Part shown: positions 32,799-41,278 of the stretch, piece by piece | Numbering within the stretch: position 1 is the stretch's first letter | Layout: the number at the start of each line of letters is the position of its first letter | Assembly: GCA_934590165.1 (NCBI GenBank) | Contig: CAKTOO010000010.1 | Span: forward strand, 1 to 64,000 | Direction: 5' to 3' | Source: an uncultured Dysosmobacter sp. | GTDB lineage: Bacteria > Bacillota > Clostridia > Oscillospirales > Oscillospiraceae | DNA: 64,000 bases | Position numbers and translations under genes: made by a program | The notes under the pieces: model-generated | What the model was told of the DNA's origin: nothing | The model's input: the letters and a program-made list of their open reading frames with translations, nothing else | Databases searched by the model: none

Positions 32799-35093
32799 AT
32801 GAACAAAAGTGTCGGCAAAAGCGTCGTCCGTGTGGACGCCTATGAAAAGGTCACCGGACGGGCCAAATACATGGACGATTTGTGCGACCGGAGCGCCTAC
32901 GTGGCCAAGGTCTGCCACGCCGCCATTGCCCACGGCTTTGTCAAGTCCATCGACACCTCCGCGGTGGAGCGCATTCCCGGCGTGGTCCGCGTTCTGACCT
33001 GCTTTGATGTGCCAAACATCCCCTTTCCCACGGCAGGCCATCCCTGGTCCACGGACCCCGCCCACCAGGACGTGGCGGACCGGCTGCTGCTGAACCGCCA
33101 TGTCCGCTATTACGGCGACGATGTGGCGGTGGTCATCGCGGAGGACGAGGTTGCTGCCGCCCAGGCCGTCCGGGCGCTGAAGGTGGAGTATGAGGAGCTG
33201 CCCTTTGTGCTGGATGTGCAGAAGGCCATGGAACCGGATGCCCCCCAGATCCACGAGGAGTTTCCCGGCAACGTGCTCAAGCACACGGATATCCGCAAGG
33301 GCAATTATGAAGAGGCCCGGAAGGAACCGGGGCTGATCCGCGTGGAGGGCTGGTACGATACCCCCACGGTCCAGCACTGCCACATTGAGAACCACGGCTG
33401 CTTTGCCTATATGGAGGCGGGCCGGGTAGTGGTGGTCAGCTCCACCCAGATCCCCCACATTGTCCGCCGGGTCGTGGGGCAGGCCCTGGGCATTCCCTGG
33501 GGCGAGGTCCGGCTCATCAAGCCCTACATCGGCGGCGGCTTCGGCAACAAGCAGGACGCCCTGTATGAGCCGCTTTGCGCCTGGTGCACCACCCAGGTGG
33601 GCGGACATTTGGTAAAGCTGGAATGCAGCCGGGAGGAGACGTTTGTCTCCAACCGCGTCCGCCATGCCATCCGCACCCACATCATCTCCTATGTCCGGCC
33701 CGACGGTACCCTGGTGGCCCGGAAGTTTGAGGCTTTCTCCAACCAGGGAGCCTACGCCTCCCACGGCCACGGCGTGGTGGCCAAGGGCATGGGCGCCTTC
33801 CCCCAGCTGTATCCCTGCGACAATCTGGAGTGCGACTGCTGGACCGTGTTCACCAACCGTCCCGCCGCCGGCGCCATGCGGGGCTACGGCATTCCCCAGG
33901 CCATGTTTGCCGGGGAGAGCCATATCGATGACATCTGCAAGGCTATCGGCATGGAGCCCATGGAATTCCGGCGGAAAAATCTCATGCCTGTGGGCTATGT
34001 GGACGGCTTCTCCAAAAATGAGCTGTATAGCGACACCTTCAACCAGTGCATGGACAAGGGCATGGCCGCCATGGACTATGCCCGGAAATACCGGGAATAC
34101 CAGAACCAGACCGGTCCTGTCCGCAGAGGCGTGGGCCTTGCGGTGTTCTGGTACAATACCGCCGTCTGGCCCATCTCCCTGGAGTCCTCCTCCTGCCGCA
34201 TGGTGCTCAACCAGGACGGCTCCCTCCAGTTCCAGACCGGTGAGACAGAGATTGGCCAGGGCTGTGACACCGCCTATTCCCAGATGGTGGCGGACGCCGT
34301 GGGCATTCCCCTGGAGGATGTACATGTGGTCTCCACCCAGGATACGGATGTCACGCCCTTCGGCACCGGCGCCTACGCCTCTCGCCAGACTTACATCGGC
34401 GGATTTAGCATCATGCAGACCGCCATGGCTCTCCGGGAACGTATTTTGGCCATTGCCCATGAGCAGACCCGGATGCCCGTCAGTAACCTGGACCTGGTGG
34501 ACGGCCAGATCGTCCGCAAGTCCGACAGGCGGGTGCTGAAATCCCTGGGAGATCTGGCTACGGAGAGCCTGTATTCCCTGGAGCACAGCCAGCACATCAC
34601 CGCCGAGACCACGGCCCAGATCAAGACCAACGCCTACTCCTTCGGCTGTTCCTTCGCCGAGGTGGAGGTGGATATCCCCATGTGCAAGGTGAAGCTTTTG
34701 AATCTGGTCAATGTCCACGACTGCGGCACTCTCATCAACCCTGCCCTGGCAGAGGCTCAGGTCCACGGCGGCATGTCCATGGCCATCGGCTACGGTCTTT
34801 CCGAGGAACTGAAGTTCGACGAAAAGACCGGCAAGCCCTTGAATAATAACCTGTTGGATTACAAGCTCTCCACCTTTATGGACCATCCCCACCTCCAGGC
34901 GGACTTCGTGGAGAATCCGGAGCCCACATCGCCCTACGGCACCAAATCCCTGGGCGAGCCGCCGGCCTGCTCCGGCGCGCCTGCTATCCGCAACGCCATT
35001 TTGAACGCCACCGGCGTGGCCATTGACCGCTGCCCCATTACGCCCCATGCGCTCTACGCGGCGTTCAAAGAGGCCGGCCTCATCAACGATTAA
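32799..35093 (+). CDS. xdhA: Xanthine dehydrogenase, molybdenum-binding subunit
   Basis: A 764-residue Mo-cofactor subunit equivalent to E. coli XdhA (YgeS). Cofactor-binding segments are IGGGFGNKQDALYEPLCAW, AGAMRGYGIPQAM and GTGAYASRQTYIGG, with the catalytic Glu in GTKSLGEPPACSGAPAI near the C-terminus. It lacks Fe-S cysteines, which are supplied by the third gene. AAGGAGG precedes the ATG. It is the first gene of a three-gene operon for Mo, FAD and Fe-S subunits. Substrate is presumably hypoxanthine or xanthine, though this family also includes nicotinate and other N-heterocycle hydroxylases. Confidence 0.9.
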   Translation: MNKSVGKSVVRVDAYEKVTGRAKYMDDLCDRSAYVAKVCHAAIAHGFVKSIDTSAVERIPGVVRVLTCFDVPNIPFPTAGHPWSTDPAHQDVADRLLLNRHVRYYGDDVAVVIAEDEVAAAQAVRALKVEYEELPFVLDVQKAMEPDAPQIHEEFPGNVLKHTDIRKGNYEEARKEPGLIRVEGWYDTPTVQHCHIENHGCFAYMEAGRVVVVSSTQIPHIVRRVVGQALGIPWGEVRLIKPYIGGGFGNKQDALYEPLCAWCTTQVGGHLVKLECSREETFVSNRVRHAIRTHIISYVRPDGTLVARKFEAFSNQGAYASHGHGVVAKGMGAFPQLYPCDNLECDCWTVFTNRPAAGAMRGYGIPQAMFAGESHIDDICKAIGMEPMEFRRKNLMPVGYVDGFSKNELYSDTFNQCMDKGMAAMDYARKYREYQNQTGPVRRGVGLAVFWYNTAVWPISLESSSCRMVLNQDGSLQFQTGETEIGQGCDTAYSQMVADAVGIPLEDVHVVSTQDTDVTPFGTGAYASRQTYIGGFSIMQTAMALRERILAIAHEQTRMPVSNLDLVDGQIVRKSDRRVLKSLGDLATESLYSLEHSQHITAETTAQIKTNAYSFGCSFAEVEVDIPMCKVKLLNLVNVHDCGTLINPALAEAQVHGGMSMAIGYGLSEELKFDEKTGKPLNNNLLDYKLSTFMDHPHLQADFVENPEPTSPYGTKSLGEPPACSGAPAIRNAILNATGVAIDRCPITPHALYAAFKEAGLIND

Positions 35094-35107
35094 GGGAGGG
35101 ACCCGTT

Positions 35108-35989
35108 ATGTATGATATGAAAGCCTTGTACCAGGCCACGGATGTGGCCGACGCCGTGGCCCTCCGCCTTGCTCATCCCGAGGCCCAGATCATTGCCGGA
35201 GGCTCCGATGTGCTGGTGCAGATGCGGGAGGGAAAGCGGGCCGGCGCGGAGCTCATCTCCATTTACGGCCTGGATGAGTTGCGGGGCGTATCCCTGGAGG
35301 AGGACGGCACGCTGCGCATCGGCTCTCTCACCAGCTTTTCCCATATCACCCAGGACCCCCTTATCCAGAAATACGTGAACGTGCTGGGTGAGGCGGTGGA
35401 CCAGGTGGGTGGTCCCCAGATCCGCAACATTGGCACCATCGGCGGCAATACCTGCAACGGCGTCACCTCCGCCGACTCTGCCTCCACGCTCCACGCCTAT
35501 GACGCCATCGTGGAGCTGACAGGGCCGGAGGGCGTCCGCCGCCAGCCGATCCATGAGTTCTATGTCAAGGCGGGTAAGGTGGACATCCGGGAGGGCGAGA
35601 TCCAGACCGCCATCCTCATTCCGAGAGAGAGCTACGAAAATACCTTCGGCCACTATATCAAGTACGCTATGCGCAATGCCATGGACATCGCCACCCTGGG
35701 CACCTCTGTGAACATCCGTCTCTCCGCTGATAAAAAATACGTGGAGCGGGTCCGGGTGGCCTTCGGCGTGGCGGGCCCCGTGCCCCTGCGGGCCGGGACC
35801 GCCGAGGCGCTGGCCGCCGGACAGCCCCTTTCCATGGACCTGGCGGAGCGGTTTGCCCAGGCGGTGAAGGAGGATATCAATCCCCGGGACTCCTGGCGGG
35901 CCGCCAGGGATTTCCGGATGCACATCGCGGTGGAGAGCGCTAAGCGGGCCTTTATTGAATCTGTGAAAAAAGCGGGAGGTGAGCTGTGA
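35108..35989 (+). CDS. xdhB: Xanthine dehydrogenase, FAD-binding subunit
   Basis: A 293-residue FAD subunit (CO-dehydrogenase flavoprotein fold). FAD contacts are IIAGGSDVLVQMREGKR near residue 30 and the loop GGPQIRNIGTIGGNTCNGVTSAD near 105-127. It carries electrons from the Fe-S subunit to NAD or another acceptor. It begins 14 nt after xdhA and its TGA overlaps the next ATG (TGATG), so the three subunits are co-translated. Its size matches E. coli XdhB (292). Confidence 0.92.
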   Translation: MYDMKALYQATDVADAVALRLAHPEAQIIAGGSDVLVQMREGKRAGAELISIYGLDELRGVSLEEDGTLRIGSLTSFSHITQDPLIQKYVNVLGEAVDQVGGPQIRNIGTIGGNTCNGVTSADSASTLHAYDAIVELTGPEGVRRQPIHEFYVKAGKVDIREGEIQTAILIPRESYENTFGHYIKYAMRNAMDIATLGTSVNIRLSADKKYVERVRVAFGVAGPVPLRAGTAEALAAGQPLSMDLAERFAQAVKEDINPRDSWRAARDFRMHIAVESAKRAFIESVKKAGGEL

Positions 35990-36486
35990 TGGCCCAGATG
36001 CAGACGGTCCATTTCAATCTCAACGGCAAGGATGTGGAGCGCACCGTGGATGTGCGGGCCAGTCTCACCGATATGCTCCGCAATGATTACCGCCTGACCT
36101 CCGTGAAAAAGGGCTGCGAGGTGGGGGAGTGCGGCGCCTGCACCGTCCTCATCGACGGGGAGGCCTTCAACTCCTGCATTTATCTGGCAGTCTGGGCGGA
36201 GGGCAAGCGCATCCGCACCCTGGAGGGGCTGCTGGGCCCCAATGGGGAGCTCTCCGACATCCAGCAGGCCTTCGTGGAGGAGGCGGCCATCCAGTGCGGC
36301 TTCTGTACCCCCGGCTTCATCCTCACCGCCGAGGAGATTTTGGAGAGCGGCAGGGAGTATACGGACGAGGAACTGCGCAAGCTCCTCTCCGGCCACCTGT
36401 GCCGCTGCACCGGGTATGAGAACATCCTCCGGGCGGTGAAAAAGACCATGTACAAGCGGCTGGGGAAGGAAATGCCCCAGGTGTGA
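35989..36486 (+). CDS. xdhC: Xanthine dehydrogenase, [2Fe-2S] subunit
   Basis: A 165-residue iron-sulfur subunit. The plant-type cluster uses Cys43, Cys48, Cys51 and Cys63, and the second cluster uses QCGFCTPG and the CRCTGY pair. The ATG at 35989 overlaps the xdhB stop and has GGAGGTG 8-9 nt upstream; a GTG one codon earlier is possible. It completes the xdhABC set and ends at a strong terminator. Confidence 0.93.
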   Translation: MAQMQTVHFNLNGKDVERTVDVRASLTDMLRNDYRLTSVKKGCEVGECGACTVLIDGEAFNSCIYLAVWAEGKRIRTLEGLLGPNGELSDIQQAFVEEAAIQCGFCTPGFILTAEEILESGREYTDEELRKLLSGHLCRCTGYENILRAVKKTMYKRLGKEMPQV

Positions 36487-36494
36487 GCGCGAAC

Positions 36495-36532
36495 AAAAAG
36501 GGACCCGCTGCTATGGCAGCGGGTCCCTTTTT
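36495..36532. terminator. Terminator between xdhC and the M20 peptidases
   Basis: A 17-bp stem with A5/T5 ends (36495-36511 with 36516-36532), effective on both strands. Confidence 0.92.
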
Positions 36533-36535
36533 TGC

Positions 36536-37708
36536 TTAAAACGTATCCGGCAGTGTCAAAATCGCCGCCGTCAGCCGCTTGGCCTGGGTCAGCAGGGAAG
36601 CGATTTGGGCGTGCTCATGGACGGAGTGCTGGCCCTCGCCCAGAACGCCCACGGCGCAGAGGGTGGGGATGCCCAGGGCGGTGGTATAGGCGCTGTCGGA
36701 GCAGCCTGCGCTGTACACGGTGCCGGGGCTGCCCAGCCCCAGGGCTTCACTGGCGGAGCGGTAGACCTCAAACAGCTCCGTGGTCCGCTCCGTCTCCTCC
36801 ATGGCGGGGAAGCCCACCAGGGGGGCCAGGGCGCAGCGGGTGCCGGGGGTTTCCACGGTATCACAGAGAGTGCGCAGCTTTTCCAGGGCCTCCGCGCAAT
36901 CCTGGTTGGTGTGGAAGCGGATGGCCACGGACACCTCACAGTGGTCCGGTACCACGTTGGCACTGGTGCCGCCGTGGATGATGCCGCAGTTGTAAGTGAC
37001 ATGGGCGGGGTCCGACAAGGCGTGGATGGCCACGATCTTCTTGGCGGCCTCCAGCACGGCACTGGCGCCTTTTTCCGGGGCGGTGCCGGCGTGGCTGGCG
37101 ATGCCCTCCACTGTCAGTTTCATGATACCGCCGCCCTTTCGGCGGGTCACCACATCGCCGCTCATAAGGCCGCTTTCAAAAGTGAAGGCGGCGCCGCAGC
37201 CGCTGGCGGTTTTTTGGAGATAGTCTACCACTTTCCGCTTTGAGAGGGTGTGGGCCGTCTCCTCGTCGCTGGCCAGCGCCAGACGCAGCTGCCGCCGGTC
37301 ATAGCCTGCGTACTGCAAGGCTCGGATGACGTACAGGGCGATGACCAGACCACCCTTGCAGTCGTGGACGCCGGGACCGTAGACGCAGCCGTCGTCCTTC
37401 TCGGTCCAGGCACCGCCGGGAAAGCTGCCTGCGGGGTGGACGGTGTCCATATGTCCCATCAGCAGCACGGGAGAGAGCTCCCGCTCCGCCGTCCAGGCGG
37501 AAAGGCAGGCACCGGCGCCCTCCGGGCGGAATTTCTCCGTCTCCATACCCAGGGCGTTGCAGTAAGTATCCAGGTGGCTGGCCAGCTTGTCCACAGCCTC
37601 CGGGTCGGCGCTGGGGGTCTCCAGTCGCACAACCGTCTCCCACAGGCGCAGCATTTCGTGTTGGCACCGGTCCAGATAGGCCAGGGCCACATCCAATTGG
37701 GTCATCAT
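36536..37708 (-). CDS. M20 family metallopeptidase (carboxypeptidase G2-like)
   Basis: A 390-residue zinc peptidase or amidase. Metal-binding blocks are GHMDTVHPAGSFPGG, GPGVHDCKGG and SDEETAH (catalytic Glu), with SAGCSDSAYTTALGIPTLCAVG near the C-terminus. A dimerisation domain lies between about residues 190 and 300. It has no signal peptide. It is about 60% similar by eye to the next gene upstream and lies 13 nt after it, so the pair arose by tandem duplication and shares one transcript. Relatives split glutamate conjugates or dipeptides; the substrate is unknown. GAGGAGG supports the start. Confidence 0.88.
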   Translation of the reverse strand: MMTQLDVALAYLDRCQHEMLRLWETVVRLETPSADPEAVDKLASHLDTYCNALGMETEKFRPEGAGACLSAWTAERELSPVLLMGHMDTVHPAGSFPGGAWTEKDDGCVYGPGVHDCKGGLVIALYVIRALQYAGYDRRQLRLALASDEETAHTLSKRKVVDYLQKTASGCGAAFTFESGLMSGDVVTRRKGGGIMKLTVEGIASHAGTAPEKGASAVLEAAKKIVAIHALSDPAHVTYNCGIIHGGTSANVVPDHCEVSVAIRFHTNQDCAEALEKLRTLCDTVETPGTRCALAPLVGFPAMEETERTTELFEVYRSASEALGLGSPGTVYSAGCSDSAYTTALGIPTLCAVGVLGEGQHSVHEHAQIASLLTQAKRLTAAILTLPDTF

Positions 37709-37721
37709 GGAAACCGCCTCC

Positions 37722-38891
37722 TCAGAAAGTCTCCGGCAGGGAGAGAATGGAGGCGGCCAGCCGCTTGGCCTGGGTCACCAGGGAGACAGGGTCGGCGTGC
37801 TCGTTGGGGGAGTGCTGCCCCTCACCACGGACGCCCACGGCGCAGAGGGTGGGAATACCCATGGAGGTGGTGTAGGCGCTGTCGGAGCAGCCGGCGGTGC
37901 CCACGGTGCCGGGTCTAGGCAAGCCCAGGGATTCGCTTGCGTCCTGATAGACCCTCACCAGCTCCGCCGTGCCGTCGATCTCCTCCATGGCGGGGAAGCC
38001 TGTGAAGGTGCCCAGGGTGCAGTGGGTCTTGGGCGTTTCCACCTGGCCGCAGATATCCTGAATCTTGGCGATGGTATCCTCCCGGTCCTGGTTGGTATGG
38101 AAGCGGAAGCACACATCTACTACACACTTGGCGGGGATAGTGTTGACGCTAGTGCCGCCGCTGATCTTGCCGCAGTTGCAGATGACCCGGTCCAGGTCCG
38201 TCAGGTCCTCAATGGCCACGATCTTCTTGGCGGCCTCCCGGATGGCGTTGGCGCCCTTTTCCGGAGCGGTGCCACAGTGGCTGGCGATGCCGTCCACCGT
38301 CAGCTTAAACACGACGGCCCCCTTGCGGCGGGTCACGATGTCGCCGCTCATGAGGCCGCTTTCAAACGTGAAGGCGGCGCCGCAGCCCTTCGCGTGGCGG
38401 CATAGGAAATCCACGGATTGCATCTGAGACAGGGCGTGACCGGTCTCCTCGTCACTGACCACGGCCAGCTTCAGCTGGCGGCGGTCGAAGCCGGCGTGCT
38501 GGAGGGCGCGGATGACGTACAGGGCAATGACCAAGCCGCCCTTACAGTCGTGAGCGCCGGGACCGTAGACAAAGCCGTCATCCTTTACAGTCCAGGCTCC
38601 CCCGGGGAAGCTGCCTGTGGGATGGACGGTATCAATATGGCCCAGCAGCAGTACGGGGGAGAGGTCACCGGGAGCCGTCTGAGCGGCCAGGCAGGTGCCG
38701 GCGCCTTCCGGGCGGATCTTCTCCGTCTCCATCCCCAGGGCGCGGCAGTAGGTGTCCAGGTGGCTGGCCAGCTTGTCCACAGCGGCGGGGTCGCTGCTAG
38801 GAGATTCCAGACGCACCAGGTTTTCCCACAGGGTCATCATTTCTCCCTGATATTGGTCCAGGTAAGCCATTGCTTTTTCCAGTTGTGTCAT
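37722..38891 (-). CDS. M20 family metallopeptidase, tandem paralogue
   Basis: A 389-residue paralogue of the following gene, with the same metal blocks (GHIDTVHPTGSFPGG, GPGAHDCKGG, SDEETGH) and C-terminal GCSDSAYTTSMGIPTLCAVG. It is the promoter-proximal member. The ATG at 38891 has AAAGGAG at a normal distance; the ATG at 38897 is too close to it. Lying beside xdh genes it recalls YgeY, an M20 protein of Se-hydroxylase clusters, but its closest look is carboxypeptidase G2, so a purine role is only suggested. Confidence 0.88.
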   Translation of the reverse strand: MTQLEKAMAYLDQYQGEMMTLWENLVRLESPSSDPAAVDKLASHLDTYCRALGMETEKIRPEGAGTCLAAQTAPGDLSPVLLLGHIDTVHPTGSFPGGAWTVKDDGFVYGPGAHDCKGGLVIALYVIRALQHAGFDRRQLKLAVVSDEETGHALSQMQSVDFLCRHAKGCGAAFTFESGLMSGDIVTRRKGAVVFKLTVDGIASHCGTAPEKGANAIREAAKKIVAIEDLTDLDRVICNCGKISGGTSVNTIPAKCVVDVCFRFHTNQDREDTIAKIQDICGQVETPKTHCTLGTFTGFPAMEEIDGTAELVRVYQDASESLGLPRPGTVGTAGCSDSAYTTSMGIPTLCAVGVRGEGQHSPNEHADPVSLVTQAKRLAASILSLPETF

Positions 38892-38921
38892 GAGCATCGC
38901 TCCTTTGCCGAAATATGGTGT

Positions 38922-38950
38922 ATGATACCACACTTTTTGGAACCTGTCAC
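38922..38950 (-). promoter_or_regulatory. Promoter of the M20 operon
   Basis: Leftward GTGACA (38945-38950), 17 nt, TATCAT (38922-38927). Confidence 0.6.
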
Positions 38951-38968
38951 CCTGCTTTGCGCTTTCAT

Positions 38969-38997
38969 TTGACGATTTGGTGAAAATGCGCTATAAT
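38969..38997 (+). promoter_or_regulatory. Promoter of the cytidylate-kinase-like gene
   Basis: TTGACG (38969-38974), 17 nt, TATAAT (38992-38997). It is back to back with the M20 promoter, with only 18 nt between the two -35 boxes. Confidence 0.8.
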
Positions 38998-39025
38998 AAA
39001 ACTACCAAAGAGAGGAGTGATCTCG

Positions 39026-39679
39026 ATGAAGACCATCATTACCATTGGACGTCAGTTCGGCAGCGGCGGCAAGGAAGTGGGTATCCGCGTGGCTAAGGAG
39101 CTGGGTATTCCATTTTATGATAAGGAGCTTTTGCAGGAGGCTGCAAAAAAGAGCGGCCTGTGCGAAAAGATTTTCGAGAACTTCGACGAGCGGCCCAAAA
39201 GCCTGCTGTACTCCATTGCCATGGACTCTTATATGTTTGCCCTGCCTGGCACCGGCGCCGGGGATTCCCTGGAACAACAGGTGTATCTGGCGACCTTTGA
39301 CACCATCCGCCACATTGCCTCTCAGGGACCCTGTGTCATGATCGGACGCTGCGCGGACTATGCGCTGGCGGACAATCCCAACCATTTGAGCATTTTCATC
39401 CACGCCCCCATGGATGTGCGTATTCAGCGGGTGGCCAAGCGGCAGAATATCTCCCCGGAGGAGGCCTGCAAGCTCATTATCAAGACCGACAAACGCCGCG
39501 CATCTTACTATGAGTACTATTCCTCCCAGAAGTGGGGCGCTGTGGAGAGCTACGATTTCTGCATCGACTCCAGCTATCTGGGTCTCGGCGGCACCGTGGA
39601 GCTCATCCAGACCATGGTGGCGCAAAAGGAGCACCCCATTCCCAGCCCCACCGAGGAAGACCCCACTCAGCAGAAGTGA
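39026..39679 (+). CDS. Cytidylate-kinase-like protein
   Basis: A 217-residue P-loop protein of the cytidylate_kin_2 family. The P-loop-like motif is GRQFGSGGKEVGIRVAKELG, which has GSGGKE where true kinases have GxxGxGKS/T, and MIGRCADYAL follows in the middle. Members are common in clostridia; their substrate is not established and CMP kinase activity should not be assumed. The ATG at 39026 with GAGGAG upstream is preferred over a GTG three codons earlier. It is monocistronic. Confidence 0.85.
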   Translation: MKTIITIGRQFGSGGKEVGIRVAKELGIPFYDKELLQEAAKKSGLCEKIFENFDERPKSLLYSIAMDSYMFALPGTGAGDSLEQQVYLATFDTIRHIASQGPCVMIGRCADYALADNPNHLSIFIHAPMDVRIQRVAKRQNISPEEACKLIIKTDKRRASYYEYYSSQKWGAVESYDFCIDSSYLGLGGTVELIQTMVAQKEHPIPSPTEEDPTQQK

Positions 39680-39693
39680 CCGTACATCATTCA

Positions 39694-39722
39694 AAAAGGA
39701 CCGCCGGAAAGGCGGCCCTTTT
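39694..39722. terminator. Terminator between the kinase-like gene and modE-like gene
   Basis: A stem of 12 positions with one A-C mismatch (39694-39705 with 39711-39722), loop GGAAA, A4 before and T4 after. It works in both directions. Confidence 0.8.
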
Positions 39723-39729
39723 CATATGC

Positions 39730-40095
39730 TCATTGCTTCAGTTCCCGGTAAAAGCCGAAGGTCTCCTCAAATTTTCCCTGAGCGTAGGCAGTCACATCGG
39801 CCACGTACGCTTCATATGCCGCCAGCAGCCGTTCTGCCGCCGGCGTCAGTACCGCGCCTCCGCCGCCCCGGCCGCCGATGGTGGAATCCAGCAGCTTACA
39901 GCTAAACACATCCTCAGCTGTGCGGATGATGCGCCAGGCCTTGGAGTAGGCCATCCCCATGGAGGCCGCGGCGGAGCGCAGGGATTTGTGCTCCCGCACC
40001 CGCTCCAGAAGCGTTGCGATGCCGGGGCCGAAGCACCTCTGGTTATCATCGGTATAAAGTCGTACCGTCAATTTTAAATGCAGTTCCTTATCCAT
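39730..40095 (-). CDS. ModE-like winged-helix regulator
   Basis: A 121-residue protein equal to the N-terminal DNA-binding domain of ModE: winged helix about residues 20-85 with LRSAAASMGMAYSKAWRIIRTAE and the signature STIGGRGGGGAVLTPAAERLL, then a helical dimerisation tail. It lacks the C-terminal molybdate-binding Mop domains, so it does not sense molybdate the way E. coli ModE does. Being 3 kb from xdhABC it may still serve molybdenum or purine metabolism. It diverges from an aldo/keto reductase gene and shares its control region. AAGGAGG precedes the ATG. Confidence 0.85.
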   Translation of the reverse strand: MDKELHLKLTVRLYTDDNQRCFGPGIATLLERVREHKSLRSAAASMGMAYSKAWRIIRTAEDVFSCKLLDSTIGGRGGGGAVLTPAAERLLAAYEAYVADVTAYAQGKFEETFGFYRELKQ

Positions 40096-40139
40096 GGAGA
40101 CGCCTCCTTATGCCGCCGGCCGGGTTTTTCATTTTCTTT

Positions 40140-40189
40140 ATTTTATCACAGCCGTCCAGGTTTGCAAACAGGAGAAAGTGTGATACACT
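40140..40189. promoter_or_regulatory. Back-to-back promoters sharing one -35 box
   Basis: TTGCAA at 40162-40167 is self-complementary. Rightward it pairs with TACACT (40184-40189) after 16 nt; leftward with TAAAAT (40140-40145) after 16 nt. Both divergent genes thus appear to use the same -35 hexamer, so only one polymerase could bind at a time. Confidence 0.6.
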
Positions 40190-40236
40190 AATCAATATGA
40201 AAAGGCGCCGCTTTTGGCGTGTCAGGAGGAATGAGG

Positions 40237-41265
40237 ATGGAAACCATCACTCTGGGTAAAACTGGGCTTTGTGTCACCAAGACCTCTTTCGGCGCTTTGC
40301 CTATCCAGCGCATTTCCCGGGCGGAGGCGGTGAAGCTGGTCCGCCGGGCTGTGGACGGAGGCATCAACTACTTCGACACCGCAAACTCCTATACCGACAG
40401 CGAGGAAAAGCTGGGCGAGGCGCTGGAGGGGGTGCGGCAGAAGGTCGTTATCTCCACCAAGAGTGCCGGCAAAGACAAAAAGACGGTCCTCAGCCACATC
40501 GAACAGAGCCTTCGCAGCCTGCGGACGGACTATATCGACCTTTTTCAGTTCCACAATCCTGCCGCATTGCCGGACCCCGCTGACCCGGACGGCCCCTATG
40601 CCGCTGCTTTGGAGATGAAGGAGAAGGGCTACATCCGCCACATCGGCATCACCAACCACCGCTTAGGCGTGGCCAGGGACGCCATTGCCTCCGGCAATTT
40701 TGAGACGCTGCAATTCCCATTCTGCTACCTGGCGTCGGAGCAGGACTTTGACCTGGTGGCACGGTGCAAAGCCGCGGACATGGGCTTTATCGCCATGAAG
40801 GGCCTTTCCGGCGGCCTTTTGAATAACGCCGAGGCCTGCTGCGCCTTTATGAACCAGTACGATAACGTCGTGCCTATCTGGGGCATCCAGCATGAGTGGG
40901 AGCTGGACCAGTGGCTGGCGCTGGCGGAAAAGGCGCCCCGCATGACGCCGGAGCTCCAGGCCGTCATTGACCATGACCGCCAGGAACTGGCAGGAAATTT
41001 CTGCCGCAGCTGTGGTTACTGCCTGCCTTGCGCCGCCGGGATCGACATTCCGCAGGCCGCCCGCATGAGCGCCCTGCTTCGCCGCTCCCCTTACCAGAAG
41101 TACATGAGCGATGAGTGGTACGCCAAAATGCACAAGGTCGAGGAGTGCATCCACTGCAATGCCTGCAAGTCCCGCTGCCCCTACGGCCTGGACACCCCGG
41201 CCCTGCTGCAGCTGATGCTGAAAGACTACGACGAATTTTACGCTGTTCACTACAATGACAAATAA
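40237..41265 (+). CDS. Aldo/keto reductase with C-terminal 4Fe-4S domain
   Basis: A 342-residue fusion. Residues 1-235 are an aldo/keto reductase barrel with tetrad Asp47, Tyr52, Lys75 and His106 (YFDTANSYT, STKSAG, FQFHNP). Residues 250-342 carry a ferredoxin-like cluster region with FCRSCGYCLPCAAGID and CIHCNACKSRCPYGLDTP. Such fusions are typical of strict anaerobes and may couple carbonyl reduction to ferredoxin; the substrate is unknown. AGGAGG fits the ATG at 40237 best. The next gene follows after 13 nt. Confidence 0.92.
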   Translation: METITLGKTGLCVTKTSFGALPIQRISRAEAVKLVRRAVDGGINYFDTANSYTDSEEKLGEALEGVRQKVVISTKSAGKDKKTVLSHIEQSLRSLRTDYIDLFQFHNPAALPDPADPDGPYAAALEMKEKGYIRHIGITNHRLGVARDAIASGNFETLQFPFCYLASEQDFDLVARCKAADMGFIAMKGLSGGLLNNAEACCAFMNQYDNVVPIWGIQHEWELDQWLALAEKAPRMTPELQAVIDHDRQELAGNFCRSCGYCLPCAAGIDIPQAARMSALLRRSPYQKYMSDEWYAKMHKVEECIHCNACKSRCPYGLDTPALLQLMLKDYDEFYAVHYNDK

Positions 41266-41278
41266 GGAGAGACCAACC

